A stretch of 64,000 nt of DNA, taken from Flavobacterium notoginsengisoli. Lineage in GTDB: Bacteria > Bacteroidota > Bacteroidia > Flavobacteriales > Flavobacteriaceae. The notes under the pieces are model-generated. The model was given only the letters and a program-made list of their open reading frames with translations. It had not been told where the DNA came from and did no database searches. Position numbers and translations under genes: made by a program. The stretch covers positions 310,001-374,000 of the forward strand of contig NZ_JACHLB010000003.1 in the NCBI RefSeq assembly GCF_014207905.1, written 5' to 3'. Below, one piece after another: positions 52,571-62,488 of the stretch (the first letter of the stretch is position 1; the number at the start of each line of letters is the position of its first letter).

Positions 52571-54532
52571 TTAAATCTCTTCTAAAACTGCAGCCCAACC
52601 ACCATTTCGAAGCATTTTTATTTCAATAACATTATCCGATTTTACCTCAGCGTTCTTTTTTCGATAATCCATAGCCTGATATCCTGCATTTATTCCATCT
52701 TCGAATGAAGTTATTTTATATGATTTTCCAGACTTTAAAAAATTAAGATTCAGTTTAAAATTTCGTTCTTTTTCGGCATTGTTGGTAATTCCGCCAATAA
52801 ACCATTTTGAACCTTTTCTTTTAGCTACGATGGCATATTGTCCAGTTTTTGCTTCTAAAGCGATGGTTTCATCCCATGTTGTGGGAACAGAAGTAATGAA
52901 TTCTGTACATTCTTTTTCACGATAATAAAGGGTTGGATTATCGGCAAGCATTTGCAAACCGCTTTCGAAAACCACAAAAAGTGCCATTTGATAAGCTCGA
53001 GTTCCGATACTTGCAGAATTGGGACGTTCAGATCGGTATACTTCTGGCTGCATGCTAATCATAGCTCCAGGCGTGTAATCCATTGGGCCAACGGCGTTTC
53101 GCATAAAAGGAAAATACAAACTGTTGTCTGGTTTACAGCCGCTCATTTGCTCCATTCCTCTAACGCCTTCATAAGAAATTAAATTAGGGTATTTATATTC
53201 TAATCCCGATGGTTTGAATGCTCCATGAAAATCAACAAATATTTGATTTCTAGCTGCTTCTTTTACCACTTTTTCGTAGTAATTGACCATTACTTGATCG
53301 CTTCGATCCATGAAATCAATTTTTACTCCAGCGATTCCCCAATCTTTAAAAGTTTTAAAAAGCTCCATGTTTTTGTCGACCGTAAGCCAAGTCAGCCATA
53401 AAACAATGCCGACATTTTTTTCTTTTCCATAACGAATAAGTTCATGAACGTCTACGTCTGGATTTGGCGAATATGGATCTGTTGTGCTTTTTGCCCAACC
53501 TTCATCCATAATAATATATTTGATTCCGAATTTTGATGCAAAATCAATGTAATATTTGTACGTATTAAGATTGTAACCTGAAACAAAATTAACATCTGGA
53601 CCGTAAGGAGTTGCGCCGTTCCACCATTCCCAACTTGCTTGTCCGGGTTTTATCCACGAGGAATCTTTTATTTCGCTTTTTGGAGCTAATTTTAAAGTCA
53701 TTGTATTTTCTATAAGCTCTTTATCATTTTTAGTAATGACAAAATAGCGCCACGGAAAATTTCGTGTTCCAGAAGTTTTAGCAATATAATCGGCTTCTTT
53801 TAAAATTTTAAGGCTTCTATCTCCATCAGGGCCAAAATCTAAAGGTGTTTTTGGAAATATAGATTCAGCGCCACTTCCAGTTCCTTTTAAAAACATTCCT
53901 GGATAATCAGACAAATCAGATTCGCTAATCAGTATTTTATAATCCTTTTTTGAATCTACTAAAATAGGAAGTGTAGACATTTTTGAAGAAGAAGTCCATT
54001 CGCTAGCATTTATATGTGAATATTCTTCTTCGCTAGAGGTTTTAAAATTTCCTGTTTGCTGTAAATGAACTAAATAATTTGTTGGAAAATTGATTGTAAA
54101 GTCTTCATTTAAAACTTCAATTTCTCCTTTTTTAGAAGTTATAAAACGATAGGCGATTCCTTCATCAAAAGCTCTAAATTCAACAGAATAATTTCCTTTA
54201 AAATTTAAAAGCAAGTAATTGTACGAATTGGAAACAGATGAAAATTTAAGCGGAATTACAGGTTTTATAACTTCGTTTATTTTTCCTGTTTTGCTGTTCA
54301 TCAATTTCGGATTCAAGCCTAAATTTTCGCCTTTGAGCAGTAATCCCAAATGATTTTTCTCGGCTAAATTTTCATTTCCAGCCGAAACAGTATAATAGAT
54401 TTTATCAGCCAAATTGATTGAAACTTTTATTTCGCCATTTGGAGAACTGACTTCAAATTTTGATTTTTGAGAATACGAATTGTATCCGCCAAAAATCAAA
54501 AACAAACAGATGAATACTTTTATATCTTTCAT
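52571..54532 (-). CDS. GH97 glycoside hydrolase, probable retaining alpha-galactosidase type
   Basis: The 653-residue protein has a signal peptide (about 5-21) and the GH97 layout: N-terminal super-beta-sandwich (20-290), TIM barrel (290-550; WEWWNGATPYGPDVNF, YIIMDEGW), and C-terminal all-beta domain. The stretch GVKIDFMDRSDQ puts an Asp near residue 405 at the place of the nucleophile in the retaining alpha-galactosidase branch, rather than the Glu base set of SusB-type alpha-glucosidases. This subdivision is inferred from memory of the family. It follows GH92 after 59 bases containing a hairpin. Confidence 0.9.
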   Translation of the reverse strand: MKDIKVFICLFLIFGGYNSYSQKSKFEVSSPNGEIKVSINLADKIYYTVSAGNENLAEKNHLGLLLKGENLGLNPKLMNSKTGKINEVIKPVIPLKFSSVSNSYNYLLLNFKGNYSVEFRAFDEGIAYRFITSKKGEIEVLNEDFTINFPTNYLVHLQQTGNFKTSSEEEYSHINASEWTSSSKMSTLPILVDSKKDYKILISESDLSDYPGMFLKGTGSGAESIFPKTPLDFGPDGDRSLKILKEADYIAKTSGTRNFPWRYFVITKNDKELIENTMTLKLAPKSEIKDSSWIKPGQASWEWWNGATPYGPDVNFVSGYNLNTYKYYIDFASKFGIKYIIMDEGWAKSTTDPYSPNPDVDVHELIRYGKEKNVGIVLWLTWLTVDKNMELFKTFKDWGIAGVKIDFMDRSDQVMVNYYEKVVKEAARNQIFVDFHGAFKPSGLEYKYPNLISYEGVRGMEQMSGCKPDNSLYFPFMRNAVGPMDYTPGAMISMQPEVYRSERPNSASIGTRAYQMALFVVFESGLQMLADNPTLYYREKECTEFITSVPTTWDETIALEAKTGQYAIVAKRKGSKWFIGGITNNAEKERNFKLNLNFLKSGKSYKITSFEDGINAGYQAMDYRKKNAEVKSDNVIEIKMLRNGGWAAVLEEI

Positions 54533-54548
54533 AAAAAAACTGTTTTAT

Positions 54549-54583
54549 ATAAATAACGCCTCAAAAAATGAGACGTTATTTAT
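54549..54583 (-). terminator. Hairpin between GH92 and GH97
   Basis: ATAAATAACGCCTCA (54549-54563) pairs with TGAGACGTTATTTAT (54569-54583), one mismatch, 5-base loop. The minus strand continues ATATAAAAC, without a strong T-run, so it may be an attenuator or processing site inside the operon. Confidence 0.55.
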
Positions 54584-54591
54584 AGCTTTAA

Positions 54592-56769
54592 TTATTTTGT
54601 CTGCAACAGTATTTCCCCACCATTTTTAAATAAATCGTGAGAGATGAAATAACCATTGATTTTAGAACCATTTACTTTAATTGACTCTAAATCTCTTTTT
54701 CCAGTAGGATTTTTAATAGTTACTTTTTTTCCTTGTGGAGTTGTCCAAGAAACTTCTTTAAAAATAGGAACCGTCACTATATATTCTGGATCAGCTGGCG
54801 ATAAAGGATACAATCCTAAAGCTCCAAAAACATACCAAGATGACATTTCTCCAGCATCGTCCATGCCGCTCATCGCTAATTTTTCTGGACCGATTCCGTA
54901 CATCGTATCTAAAATCTCATCGATTACTTTTTGCGATTTTTCAGGTTTATTTATAAAATAATACGAAAATGGTGCTTCATGATCCGGCTGATTTCCATGA
55001 CAATATTGTCCGATAAAACCAGAAATGTTCCAAGCAATATAATTTGGATTCCAAGGTTTTGTAAAAAATTCATCTAGTTTGGCTTCGAAAGGTTTGTCGC
55101 CTCCATACAATTTCACCAATCCAGGCATATCGTGCGGTACAAAAAAAGAAAGTTGCCATGCATTTGCTTCTCTGTACATATACTCGTAATATGGAAATTC
55201 AGGATTAAATGGCGTTATCCAGTTGCCGTTTGCCAATCTTCCTCTCATAAAAGTCGATTCTTTATCAAAAACATTGGCGTAATTTTTAGAACGTTTTACC
55301 AAATCATCGTAATGTTTCGGATCATTTAATTCTTTTGCTAATAAAGCAAGCGCATGATCGTCATAAGAATATTCGAGCGTTTTTGTAACTGCTGCATTGG
55401 CTACAGTTTCTACTTTAGGATCCTTGATATCTTGTTCTGGAACATATCCTTTTGCGATATATTCTGCAATATGAGGTCTTGTTCCCCCTTCTTTATATGC
55501 ATTGTTTAATAATAACTCATAGGCTTTTTTAACATCGTAATTTCTGATTCCGCGCATATAAGATCCTGCGATAAATGATGCTGCGTGATCGCCGTGGAAA
55601 AACGTCGGAATAAAACCTTTTATTTCTCCTTCATTAATAATCGAACTAATAACATCGGCAGTAACATCTGGAGAAAAAATACTCAATAAAACCAATTTAT
55701 TTCTGTAATCATCCCATAATGAAGGCAATGTGTAATAACGATAATTTTCTTTACGAACTTTTCCCGCTTCGTCTGTAAATTGTCCGTTTACATCGCTTCT
55801 TAAAGCCGGCCATAAAAATGATCGGTACAACATGCTGTAAAACATTACATTTTGTTCTGCTGTACCACCTTTAACCTGAATTTTAGAAAGCAGTTTTTCC
55901 CATTCTGAACTTCCTTCTTCAAAAACTTTTGTTAGGGTTTTATCTCCAACTTCTGCTTTCAGATTTTCGGTTGCATTTTCAACACTTACAAACGATAAGG
56001 CAATTTTTACGGTAACTGGTTTGTTGTCTCCATCTTTAATATTTACCAAAGTATAACCGCCACTTTTTGCAAGATCTTTAATATCTAATTTTTCAATTGG
56101 ACTGCTTAAAGTTGCATAAAAATATATTTTTTCTCCACCAGTTCTTTGAAAACCGCTTACGGCATTTGAACCTTCTTGTTTAATTTGCCAATCGTCTACA
56201 TGATTGTTTGCTTTTCCTAAATCAAAAAGCACTTTTCTTCCTTTGTTATTTTTGAAAGTATATTCGTGAATACCGCAACGCAATGTTGAAGTCAGTTTTA
56301 CCTGAACGTTGTAGTCTTTCAAAAACACTTCATAATACGCTGGACTAGCTTTTTCTTGACTATGGCTGAAAGATGATTTATATGGAAATGAAGCTCCTTC
56401 TGAAACTGGCAACAACGGAATGTGGCATAAATTCCAATGTCCTTTATTGGTGTGCGTAAAACCTAAAATTTCGGTATCTTCATATTCATAACCTGCACCA
56501 GAACGGTATTTTGTCATCGGACTTAACTGCACCATTGCGTTGGGTACAGAAGAACCCGGAAATACCAAACCTGCCCAAACGCGCATATCTTTTGGAGGTG
56601 TATATCCAATTATTTTTGTATCTAATAAAGGCGCTGTTCCAATAAAAGGATTGACCAAAGCTGTATATTTTCCTTTTGAAAGGCCTCCGCCTGATTTTTG
56701 AGCAATAGTGGTCAGGCTCGCCATAGACATTGTTAGTGTCGCGAGTAGTATTTTCTTTCTCAATTTCAT
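54592..56769 (-). CDS. GH92 alpha-mannosidase, second copy
   Basis: GH92 enzymes are calcium-dependent inverting exo-alpha-mannosidases. The 725-residue protein has a signal peptide (1-23, TTIAQ). The N-terminal beta-sandwich begins VNPFIGTAPLLDTK and carries the VFPGSSVPNAMVQLSP and GFTHTNKGHW stretches. The catalytic half shows SLWDDYRNKLVLLSIFSPD, GNQPDHEAPFSYYFIN and DDAGEMSSWYVFGALGLYP, typical of the family. The Asp-His-Glu triad PDHEAP is the usual form, unlike the other GH92 gene here. It is 29 bases after GH125. Linkage (1,2, 1,3 or 1,4) is not certain. Confidence 0.94.
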   Translation of the reverse strand: MKLRKKILLATLTMSMASLTTIAQKSGGGLSKGKYTALVNPFIGTAPLLDTKIIGYTPPKDMRVWAGLVFPGSSVPNAMVQLSPMTKYRSGAGYEYEDTEILGFTHTNKGHWNLCHIPLLPVSEGASFPYKSSFSHSQEKASPAYYEVFLKDYNVQVKLTSTLRCGIHEYTFKNNKGRKVLFDLGKANNHVDDWQIKQEGSNAVSGFQRTGGEKIYFYATLSSPIEKLDIKDLAKSGGYTLVNIKDGDNKPVTVKIALSFVSVENATENLKAEVGDKTLTKVFEEGSSEWEKLLSKIQVKGGTAEQNVMFYSMLYRSFLWPALRSDVNGQFTDEAGKVRKENYRYYTLPSLWDDYRNKLVLLSIFSPDVTADVISSIINEGEIKGFIPTFFHGDHAASFIAGSYMRGIRNYDVKKAYELLLNNAYKEGGTRPHIAEYIAKGYVPEQDIKDPKVETVANAAVTKTLEYSYDDHALALLAKELNDPKHYDDLVKRSKNYANVFDKESTFMRGRLANGNWITPFNPEFPYYEYMYREANAWQLSFFVPHDMPGLVKLYGGDKPFEAKLDEFFTKPWNPNYIAWNISGFIGQYCHGNQPDHEAPFSYYFINKPEKSQKVIDEILDTMYGIGPEKLAMSGMDDAGEMSSWYVFGALGLYPLSPADPEYIVTVPIFKEVSWTTPQGKKVTIKNPTGKRDLESIKVNGSKINGYFISHDLFKNGGEILLQTK

Positions 56770-56798
56770 AATTTTAAAAAATTAAAATCGGTTAAAAG

Positions 56799-58232
56799 TT
56801 ATAACTCCAGTAGTTTAGGATTGGTTTTATAAGTGTCCCATAAAAGTTCTCCGAATAATGTATTGGTCCATGCAAACCAAGATCTCGTGAAATTTTTAGC
56901 ATCGTCTTTGTGGAAAGATTCATGCATAAAACCGGTGTCTCCATGAGAAGCTTTTAGCATTCTGATACAATCTTTAATTTCGTTTGCATCTGAAGTTGTA
57001 TAAGCTCTCATTACTAAAGACATTGGCCAAATCATATCCATACCTACGTGCGGACCTCCAATTCCTTCAGCTACTTTTCCTTTGAAGAAAAACGGATTAT
57101 CTTCTGAAAGAACAAATCTTCTAGTATTTTGATAAATTGGATCTTTAACATCTATTGCATCCAAATATGGAAGACTTAATAAACTTGGTACGTTAGAATC
57201 GTCCATCATTAAATGACCTCCAAATCCGTCTACTTCAAAAGCGTAAATATCACCGTGTTTTGGGTGTTTTACAATGGCGTGTTCTTTAATTGCTTTCGAA
57301 ACCTCATCAGCTAAAGCTCTTAATTCTTTTGCTGTTGCATTGTCTTTTTTAATAGCTTCTAACATTTCAGCAGCCTGATTCATACTCGCTACAATAAAAA
57401 AGTTGGAAGGAATTAAGAAAGAAAAAACCGTTGCATCGTCACTTGGTCTAAAAGCAGAACAAACCAAACCAACTGGTTTTACTGGATATCCGTAACCTTT
57501 TAACGGTCTAGTATCAGTAGCAAATTGCGTTGTTCTTTGGAAAGTATATGGATTTTTACCGTCTTTCTGTTGCTGGTCTCTAAAAGTCTTTAAGGTTGTT
57601 TTAATCGCTTTTACCCAATTTTCATCAAAAGGCGAAACATCTTTCGTGTTTTTCCAATAGTTATAAGCCAATCTAATTGGATAGCAAAGAGAATCGATTT
57701 CATATTTTCTTTCGTGAACACCAGGTTTCATATCAGTGTGATCGCTTGTCCATTCTCCCTTTTTGTTTGGATCGTTGTAAAATGCATTCGCATACGGATC
57801 TTTCAAAATGTACTCTGTCTGTCTGTTGATCACACCAGCAATAAGATTTTTCAATTTTTCATCTTTTCCTGCGAAAGCCATGTAAGGCCAAACTTGCGCA
57901 GAACTGTCTCTTAACCACATGGCATCAATATCACCCGTGATAACATACGTATCTGGTCGCCCATTTTTTTGTGAATAGGTTACAGTCGTATCAAGCGTAT
58001 TTGGAAAACAGTTATTAAACAACCATCCTAACTCTTTATCTTTTACATTCTTTTGAAATTCGGCAATTGTTTTTTCAATAAACTCACTTTCAAAATTTCT
58101 TTTGTTTTTGGCAACCCTAACAATTGGAAAATCTTTAACAGCAGCTTTTGTTCCAGCTACGATTTCTAGAGGATCAATAAGTGCTAAACTGCTAAATAAA
58201 ACGGTGTTTTGGATAAATTTTCTTCTTTGCAT
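56799..58232 (-). CDS. GH125 exo-alpha-1,6-mannosidase
   Basis: The 477-residue protein belongs to GH125, inverting enzymes that remove non-reducing alpha-1,6-mannose. Family stretches are GDIDAMWLRDSSAQVWPY (100-117), KYEIDSLCYPIRLAY (176-190), the PVGLVCSAFRPSDD segment and EGIGGPHVGMDMIWPMS, which hold the general acid and base. The N-terminus QRRKFIQNTVLF (2-13) has a twin-arginine pair before a hydrophobic stretch, suggesting Tat export, unusual among the other enzymes in this operon. It acts with the two GH92 proteins on mannan side chains and backbone. Confidence 0.94.
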   Translation of the reverse strand: MQRRKFIQNTVLFSSLALIDPLEIVAGTKAAVKDFPIVRVAKNKRNFESEFIEKTIAEFQKNVKDKELGWLFNNCFPNTLDTTVTYSQKNGRPDTYVITGDIDAMWLRDSSAQVWPYMAFAGKDEKLKNLIAGVINRQTEYILKDPYANAFYNDPNKKGEWTSDHTDMKPGVHERKYEIDSLCYPIRLAYNYWKNTKDVSPFDENWVKAIKTTLKTFRDQQQKDGKNPYTFQRTTQFATDTRPLKGYGYPVKPVGLVCSAFRPSDDATVFSFLIPSNFFIVASMNQAAEMLEAIKKDNATAKELRALADEVSKAIKEHAIVKHPKHGDIYAFEVDGFGGHLMMDDSNVPSLLSLPYLDAIDVKDPIYQNTRRFVLSEDNPFFFKGKVAEGIGGPHVGMDMIWPMSLVMRAYTTSDANEIKDCIRMLKASHGDTGFMHESFHKDDAKNFTRSWFAWTNTLFGELLWDTYKTNPKLLEL

Positions 58233-58283
58233 AATTGTATATTTTTAATTGTGAGGGCAAGACCTCTCCGTATTTTATTTCGT

Positions 58284-60575
58284 TTATTCGTTTGATAAAG
58301 AGTATGGAAAATCTTCTTTATTGATTCCTCTTTTCTTATTTGGTGTCGAAGACATATCAAAATCTAAAGTTGCACCTTTCATTAATTCAGAATGGCTCAG
58401 CCAGTTTTTTGTAGAAACTTTTCCATTCATTTTCATGGTTTGAATGTATCGATTCTGCTCGCTGTTTTGTGAAGCATTTATCGTAATTGATTTTCCATTT
58501 TCTAATTGAATCGTTACTTTTTTAAACAATGGCGCTCCAATTACATATTGATCTGAAGCAGGTGTTACAGGGTAAAATCCTAAAGAAGAGAAAACATACC
58601 AAGCTGAAGTTTGTCCGTTATCTTCATCTCCGCAATAGCCATCTGGCGTTGCATGATACATTCTGTTCATCGTTTCTCTTACCCAATATTGTGCTTTCCA
58701 AGGTTCTCCTGCATAATTATAAAGATAAATCATATGCTGAATTGGCTGATTTCCATGCGCATATTGCCCCATATTGGCAATTTGCATTTCTCTCATTTCA
58801 TGAATTACACCGCCTTTAAAATCTTTAGTTGCAAAAATTGGAGGCGACGAAAAAACTTTATCCAATTGAGAAACAAACACTTCATTTCCGCCCATTAAAT
58901 TCGCTAAACCTTGCACATCGTGAAAAACTGACCATGAATAATGCCAACTGTTTCCTTCTGTAAATCCGTTAAACCATTGGAAAGGATCAAACGGTTCCAT
59001 GAATTTTCCGTCTTTATTTTTTGGATGCATCAAATTGTATTTCGGATCGAAAAGGTTTTTATAATTTAAACTTCTCTTTTTATATAAATCAATTTCTGAT
59101 TGCGGTTTGTTTAACGCTTTAGCTAATTGATAAATCGCAAAATCATCATAAGCATATTCTAGAGTTCTTGCAGCACTTTCATTAACTTCATCATTTGGAA
59201 CATATCCTAAAGCATTATAAGAATCAGCCGCTGCACGTCCAACTGCTTTTAACGGACCAGCATTATTAGCACCATGAATTAGAGCTTTGTATAAATTCTC
59301 AATATCGTAGCTTTTCACTTTACCACTTTTCAAATAAGCTTCAGATACGATTGATGCTGAATTATTTCCAACCATAATATCTCGTAATCCTGGACTTGAC
59401 CACTCTGGAAGCCAACCACTTTCGTTAAATGCATTTGATAATCCTTCCTGCATTTGCGTATTCAATTCTGGATACATTAAATTTAGAAATGGATATAACG
59501 CTCTAAAAGTGTCCCAAAAACCAGTATCGGCAAACATATAGCCCGACAAAACTTTTCCGTTGTACGGACTGTAATGCACGACTTTATTGTTTTTATCGTA
59601 CTCGTAAAATTTTCTTGGAAAAAGCAACGATCTGTACAAAGAAGAATAAAAAGTACCAAATTGATCTGGCGTTCCTCCATCAACTTTAATTCTTCCTAAT
59701 TCTTTATTCCAAATTTCTTTTCCTTTTTCCTTAAGCTGATCAAAATTATTTGCACCGATTTCTTTCAAATTCAATTCTGCTTGTTCGTAACTGATAAAAG
59801 AAGAAGCCACTTGAGCGTTTACTTTTTCTCCTGCTTTGGTTTTAAATCCAATTACAGCTCCTGCATGATCTGCTTTCATTTCTAAAGCATTTCCTAAAAC
59901 ATCTCCGCTGAAAGTAGAATTTACCTGAAAATCTTTATCAAAAATGATAACGAAATAGTTTTTGAAATTCTCTGGAACACCACCGCTATTTTTAGTTGTG
60001 TAACCAATAATTTTCCTTTCAGAAGGAATGATTTTTACATAAGAACCTTTATCAAAAGCATCAATTACAATATAAGACTTATCACTTTCTGGAAATGTAA
60101 ATCGAAATCTTGCAGCTCTTTCTGTTGGAGTAATTTCTGTCGTAACATTATGATCTGCTAGATAAACGCTGTAATAATAAGGCGTAACGGTTTCTGCTTT
60201 GTGTGAAAACCAACTTTGTCTTTCTTCTTCTTTAAATTTTAAATCGCCCGTTACTGGCATTATAGAAAACTGTCCATAATCGTTCATCCAAGGTGATGGC
60301 TGATGCGTTTGTTTGAAACCTCTTATTCGGTTTGATTTATAAGTATAAGCCCATCCGTCGCCCATTTTTCCTGTTTGAGGCGTCCAGAAATTCATTCCCC
60401 ATGGCATTGCAATGGCTGGATAAGTATTTCCGTTCGAAATTCCATAATCTGAATCGGAACCAATTAATGGATTTACCCAATCAATAGGCTGTTGCGGTGT
60501 TACAACCGTGTTCTGTGCACTTACAAAAGTGAAAGTAAAAAGTGCGAATACAATGGAGTTTTTAATTTTTATCAC
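58284..60575 (-). CDS. GH92 alpha-mannosidase, first copy
   Basis: The 763-residue protein has a signal peptide (about 6-20, FVSAQ). The N-terminal sandwich shows DWVNPLIGSDSDYGIS, NTYPAIAMPWGMNFWTPQ and GFKQTHQPSPW. The catalytic half shows GFWDTFRALYPFLNLMYPE, GNQPIQHMIYLYNYAG and DEDNGQTSAWYVFSSLGFYP. In the loop where the second copy has PDHEAP this protein has PIQHMIY, so its linkage or substrate is probably different. GH92 covers alpha-1,2, 1,3 and 1,4 specificities. It begins 4 bases after the GH2 stop, in close coupling. Confidence 0.94.
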   Translation of the reverse strand: MIKIKNSIVFALFTFTFVSAQNTVVTPQQPIDWVNPLIGSDSDYGISNGNTYPAIAMPWGMNFWTPQTGKMGDGWAYTYKSNRIRGFKQTHQPSPWMNDYGQFSIMPVTGDLKFKEEERQSWFSHKAETVTPYYYSVYLADHNVTTEITPTERAARFRFTFPESDKSYIVIDAFDKGSYVKIIPSERKIIGYTTKNSGGVPENFKNYFVIIFDKDFQVNSTFSGDVLGNALEMKADHAGAVIGFKTKAGEKVNAQVASSFISYEQAELNLKEIGANNFDQLKEKGKEIWNKELGRIKVDGGTPDQFGTFYSSLYRSLLFPRKFYEYDKNNKVVHYSPYNGKVLSGYMFADTGFWDTFRALYPFLNLMYPELNTQMQEGLSNAFNESGWLPEWSSPGLRDIMVGNNSASIVSEAYLKSGKVKSYDIENLYKALIHGANNAGPLKAVGRAAADSYNALGYVPNDEVNESAARTLEYAYDDFAIYQLAKALNKPQSEIDLYKKRSLNYKNLFDPKYNLMHPKNKDGKFMEPFDPFQWFNGFTEGNSWHYSWSVFHDVQGLANLMGGNEVFVSQLDKVFSSPPIFATKDFKGGVIHEMREMQIANMGQYAHGNQPIQHMIYLYNYAGEPWKAQYWVRETMNRMYHATPDGYCGDEDNGQTSAWYVFSSLGFYPVTPASDQYVIGAPLFKKVTIQLENGKSITINASQNSEQNRYIQTMKMNGKVSTKNWLSHSELMKGATLDFDMSSTPNKKRGINKEDFPYSLSNE

Positions 60576-60579
60576 AACT

Positions 60580-62388
60580 TTAATTATTAATCGAATTAAT
60601 GACTTCTTTGTTTATTTTATTTACTTCAGAAAAATTCATTTTATCCACTTTACGATCGTACGTCATAAATCCGTTTACTTCTCCTTCTACATCTGTTGTT
60701 TGTGTGTAAACTGCGGCAGAAAAACCTACTTTAGCCTGTTTTATCAATTGATCTGCATATTCTCTATACTTGGCAGTTGTTTCGTCTGTATTTTTAAACT
60801 GTGTATAACCCCAATTTTTATCGGCTTGCCAAAGATGTCCGGTCACCGGAAAACCAATTCCGCCATATTCTCCTAAAACAGTTATTCTTCGAGCATCGTA
60901 CAACTTCAATTCTGGTCCAGGATAATGATGAATATCTAGCATATCGCCCGTCTGAAAATGATTTCCTCCGCTTGACGAATTCACCAATCGGCTTGGATCA
61001 TGGTTTTTCGTCCATTCTGTAATTTCAACCGTTTTAAATTGTCCCCACGCTTCATTAAAAGGAACCCAAACCACAATACTCGGATAAGAATACAAATGAT
61101 CCATAATTTCTCTCCATTCTTTTTTGTAAGTTTCTTCAGACTGAGCCGTTCTTTTCAATTCTGTACCTTCAAAATATTTATGCATCTGCCAAATCGGACC
61201 TTCATCGCCACTCGGCATATCTTGCCAAACCATAATTCCCATTTTATCGCAATGCGTATACCATCTTGCTGGTTCAACTTTTACGTGTTTGCGAATCATA
61301 TTGAAACCTAATTCTTTAGTTCTAACCAAATCGTATTTTAAAGCTTCATCTGTTGGAGCAGTATACAATCCGTCAGGCCACCATCCTTGATCTAAAGGAC
61401 CAAATTGAAAACAGTTTTTATTGTTTAGCTGAATTCTAACAATACCATTTTCATCCCTTTTTGAAGAAATTTTACGCATCGCGAAATAGCTTTTTACTTC
61501 ATCCGCTACTTTTCCTCCACTAATCAGTTTCACTTTCACATCATATAAAAATGGCGAATCAGGCGACCACAATTTCGGATTTTTTAAAACAATATCCAAC
61601 GATTGTCCCGCAACAGCTTTTTCTGATGCAACTGTAGCTGAACCATCTAAAACTGTAATTTCAACAATATCTCCAGGATTAGCGCCTTCTGCTTCTGCTT
61701 TTATGTTAATTGTATTGCGGTCAATATCTGGCGTAGTTCTTAAATTTGTAAAATGCTTTTTACTTACCGGTTCTAACCAAACCGTTTGCCAAATTCCAGT
61801 AACCGGCGTATACCAAATACTTTCTGGATTTTTTACTTGCTTTCCTCTTGGTTGTGTTCCATCATTTGTAGGATCCCAAACTTTAACAACTAATTTTTGA
61901 GATTTTCCGTTTAGAAAAGGTGTTATATTAAAACTAAAAGGAACAAAACCTCCTGTATGTGTACCAATCTTGATATCGTTGATATAAACTTCGGTTTTCC
62001 AATCTACGGCACCAAAATGCAGTAAAACATCTTTATTTTTCCATGAATTATCTACTGTAAAAGTAGTTTCGTACCAAAGTTCATTTGCTGAGCCAACCGT
62101 TTTCATTACACCCGAAAGGCTTGATTCTACAGCAAAAGGAACGAGAATTTTTCCGTCATATCCTTTTGGCGCAGTTTGTCCCGCAGGCTGTATTGCGTAG
62201 TTCCATAAACCGTTTAGATTTTTCCATTGGCTTCTTTCCATTATTGGTCTTGGATATTCTGGAAGTGTATTTTTAGGATCTACTTGTTCTGCCCATTTTG
62301 TTTTAATTTTGTCTCCTTGCGGTTGCCATTGCGCAATGCATTTTAGTCCAAGAAAGAGAAAAAGTATTATGGTGATTTTATGCTTCAT
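60580..62388 (-). CDS. GH2 family glycoside hydrolase
   Basis: From the Met at 62388 the protein has 602 residues with a signal peptide (1-20, LGLKCIAQ); an upstream Met would add 28 residues and place the terminator of the previous gene inside the frame. The layout is a sugar-binding domain (about 40-215; WYETTFTVDNSWKNKDVLLH), an Ig-like domain, and a TIM barrel. Barrel motifs are GFNMIRKHVKVEPARWY, VPFNEAWGQF with the acid/base Glu near 446, and LGEYGGIGF with the nucleophile near 507. GH2 includes beta-galactosidase, beta-mannosidase and beta-glucuronidase; beta-mannosidase would suit the neighbours but the sequence does not settle it. Confidence 0.9.
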   Translation of the reverse strand: MKHKITIILFLFLGLKCIAQWQPQGDKIKTKWAEQVDPKNTLPEYPRPIMERSQWKNLNGLWNYAIQPAGQTAPKGYDGKILVPFAVESSLSGVMKTVGSANELWYETTFTVDNSWKNKDVLLHFGAVDWKTEVYINDIKIGTHTGGFVPFSFNITPFLNGKSQKLVVKVWDPTNDGTQPRGKQVKNPESIWYTPVTGIWQTVWLEPVSKKHFTNLRTTPDIDRNTINIKAEAEGANPGDIVEITVLDGSATVASEKAVAGQSLDIVLKNPKLWSPDSPFLYDVKVKLISGGKVADEVKSYFAMRKISSKRDENGIVRIQLNNKNCFQFGPLDQGWWPDGLYTAPTDEALKYDLVRTKELGFNMIRKHVKVEPARWYTHCDKMGIMVWQDMPSGDEGPIWQMHKYFEGTELKRTAQSEETYKKEWREIMDHLYSYPSIVVWVPFNEAWGQFKTVEITEWTKNHDPSRLVNSSSGGNHFQTGDMLDIHHYPGPELKLYDARRITVLGEYGGIGFPVTGHLWQADKNWGYTQFKNTDETTAKYREYADQLIKQAKVGFSAAVYTQTTDVEGEVNGFMTYDRKVDKMNFSEVNKINKEVINSINN

Positions 62389-62424
62389 TATGAGATTTCT
62401 AGAGGTTGAAAAGAATACTATAAA

Positions 62425-62452
62425 ACCTGAAGGCTTTTTATCACCTTCAGGT
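62425..62452 (-). terminator. Terminator between GH76 and GH2
   Basis: ACCTGAAGG and CCTTCAGGT form a perfect 9-bp stem with a 10-base loop. The minus strand continues TTTTATAG, 36 bases past the GH76 stop codon. It may separate the SusCDE-GH76 part from the exo-enzyme part of the locus, or allow partial read-through. Confidence 0.72.
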
Positions 62453-62488
62453 GTTACAAAAATTACTAACAAATACTACTTAAACTAA

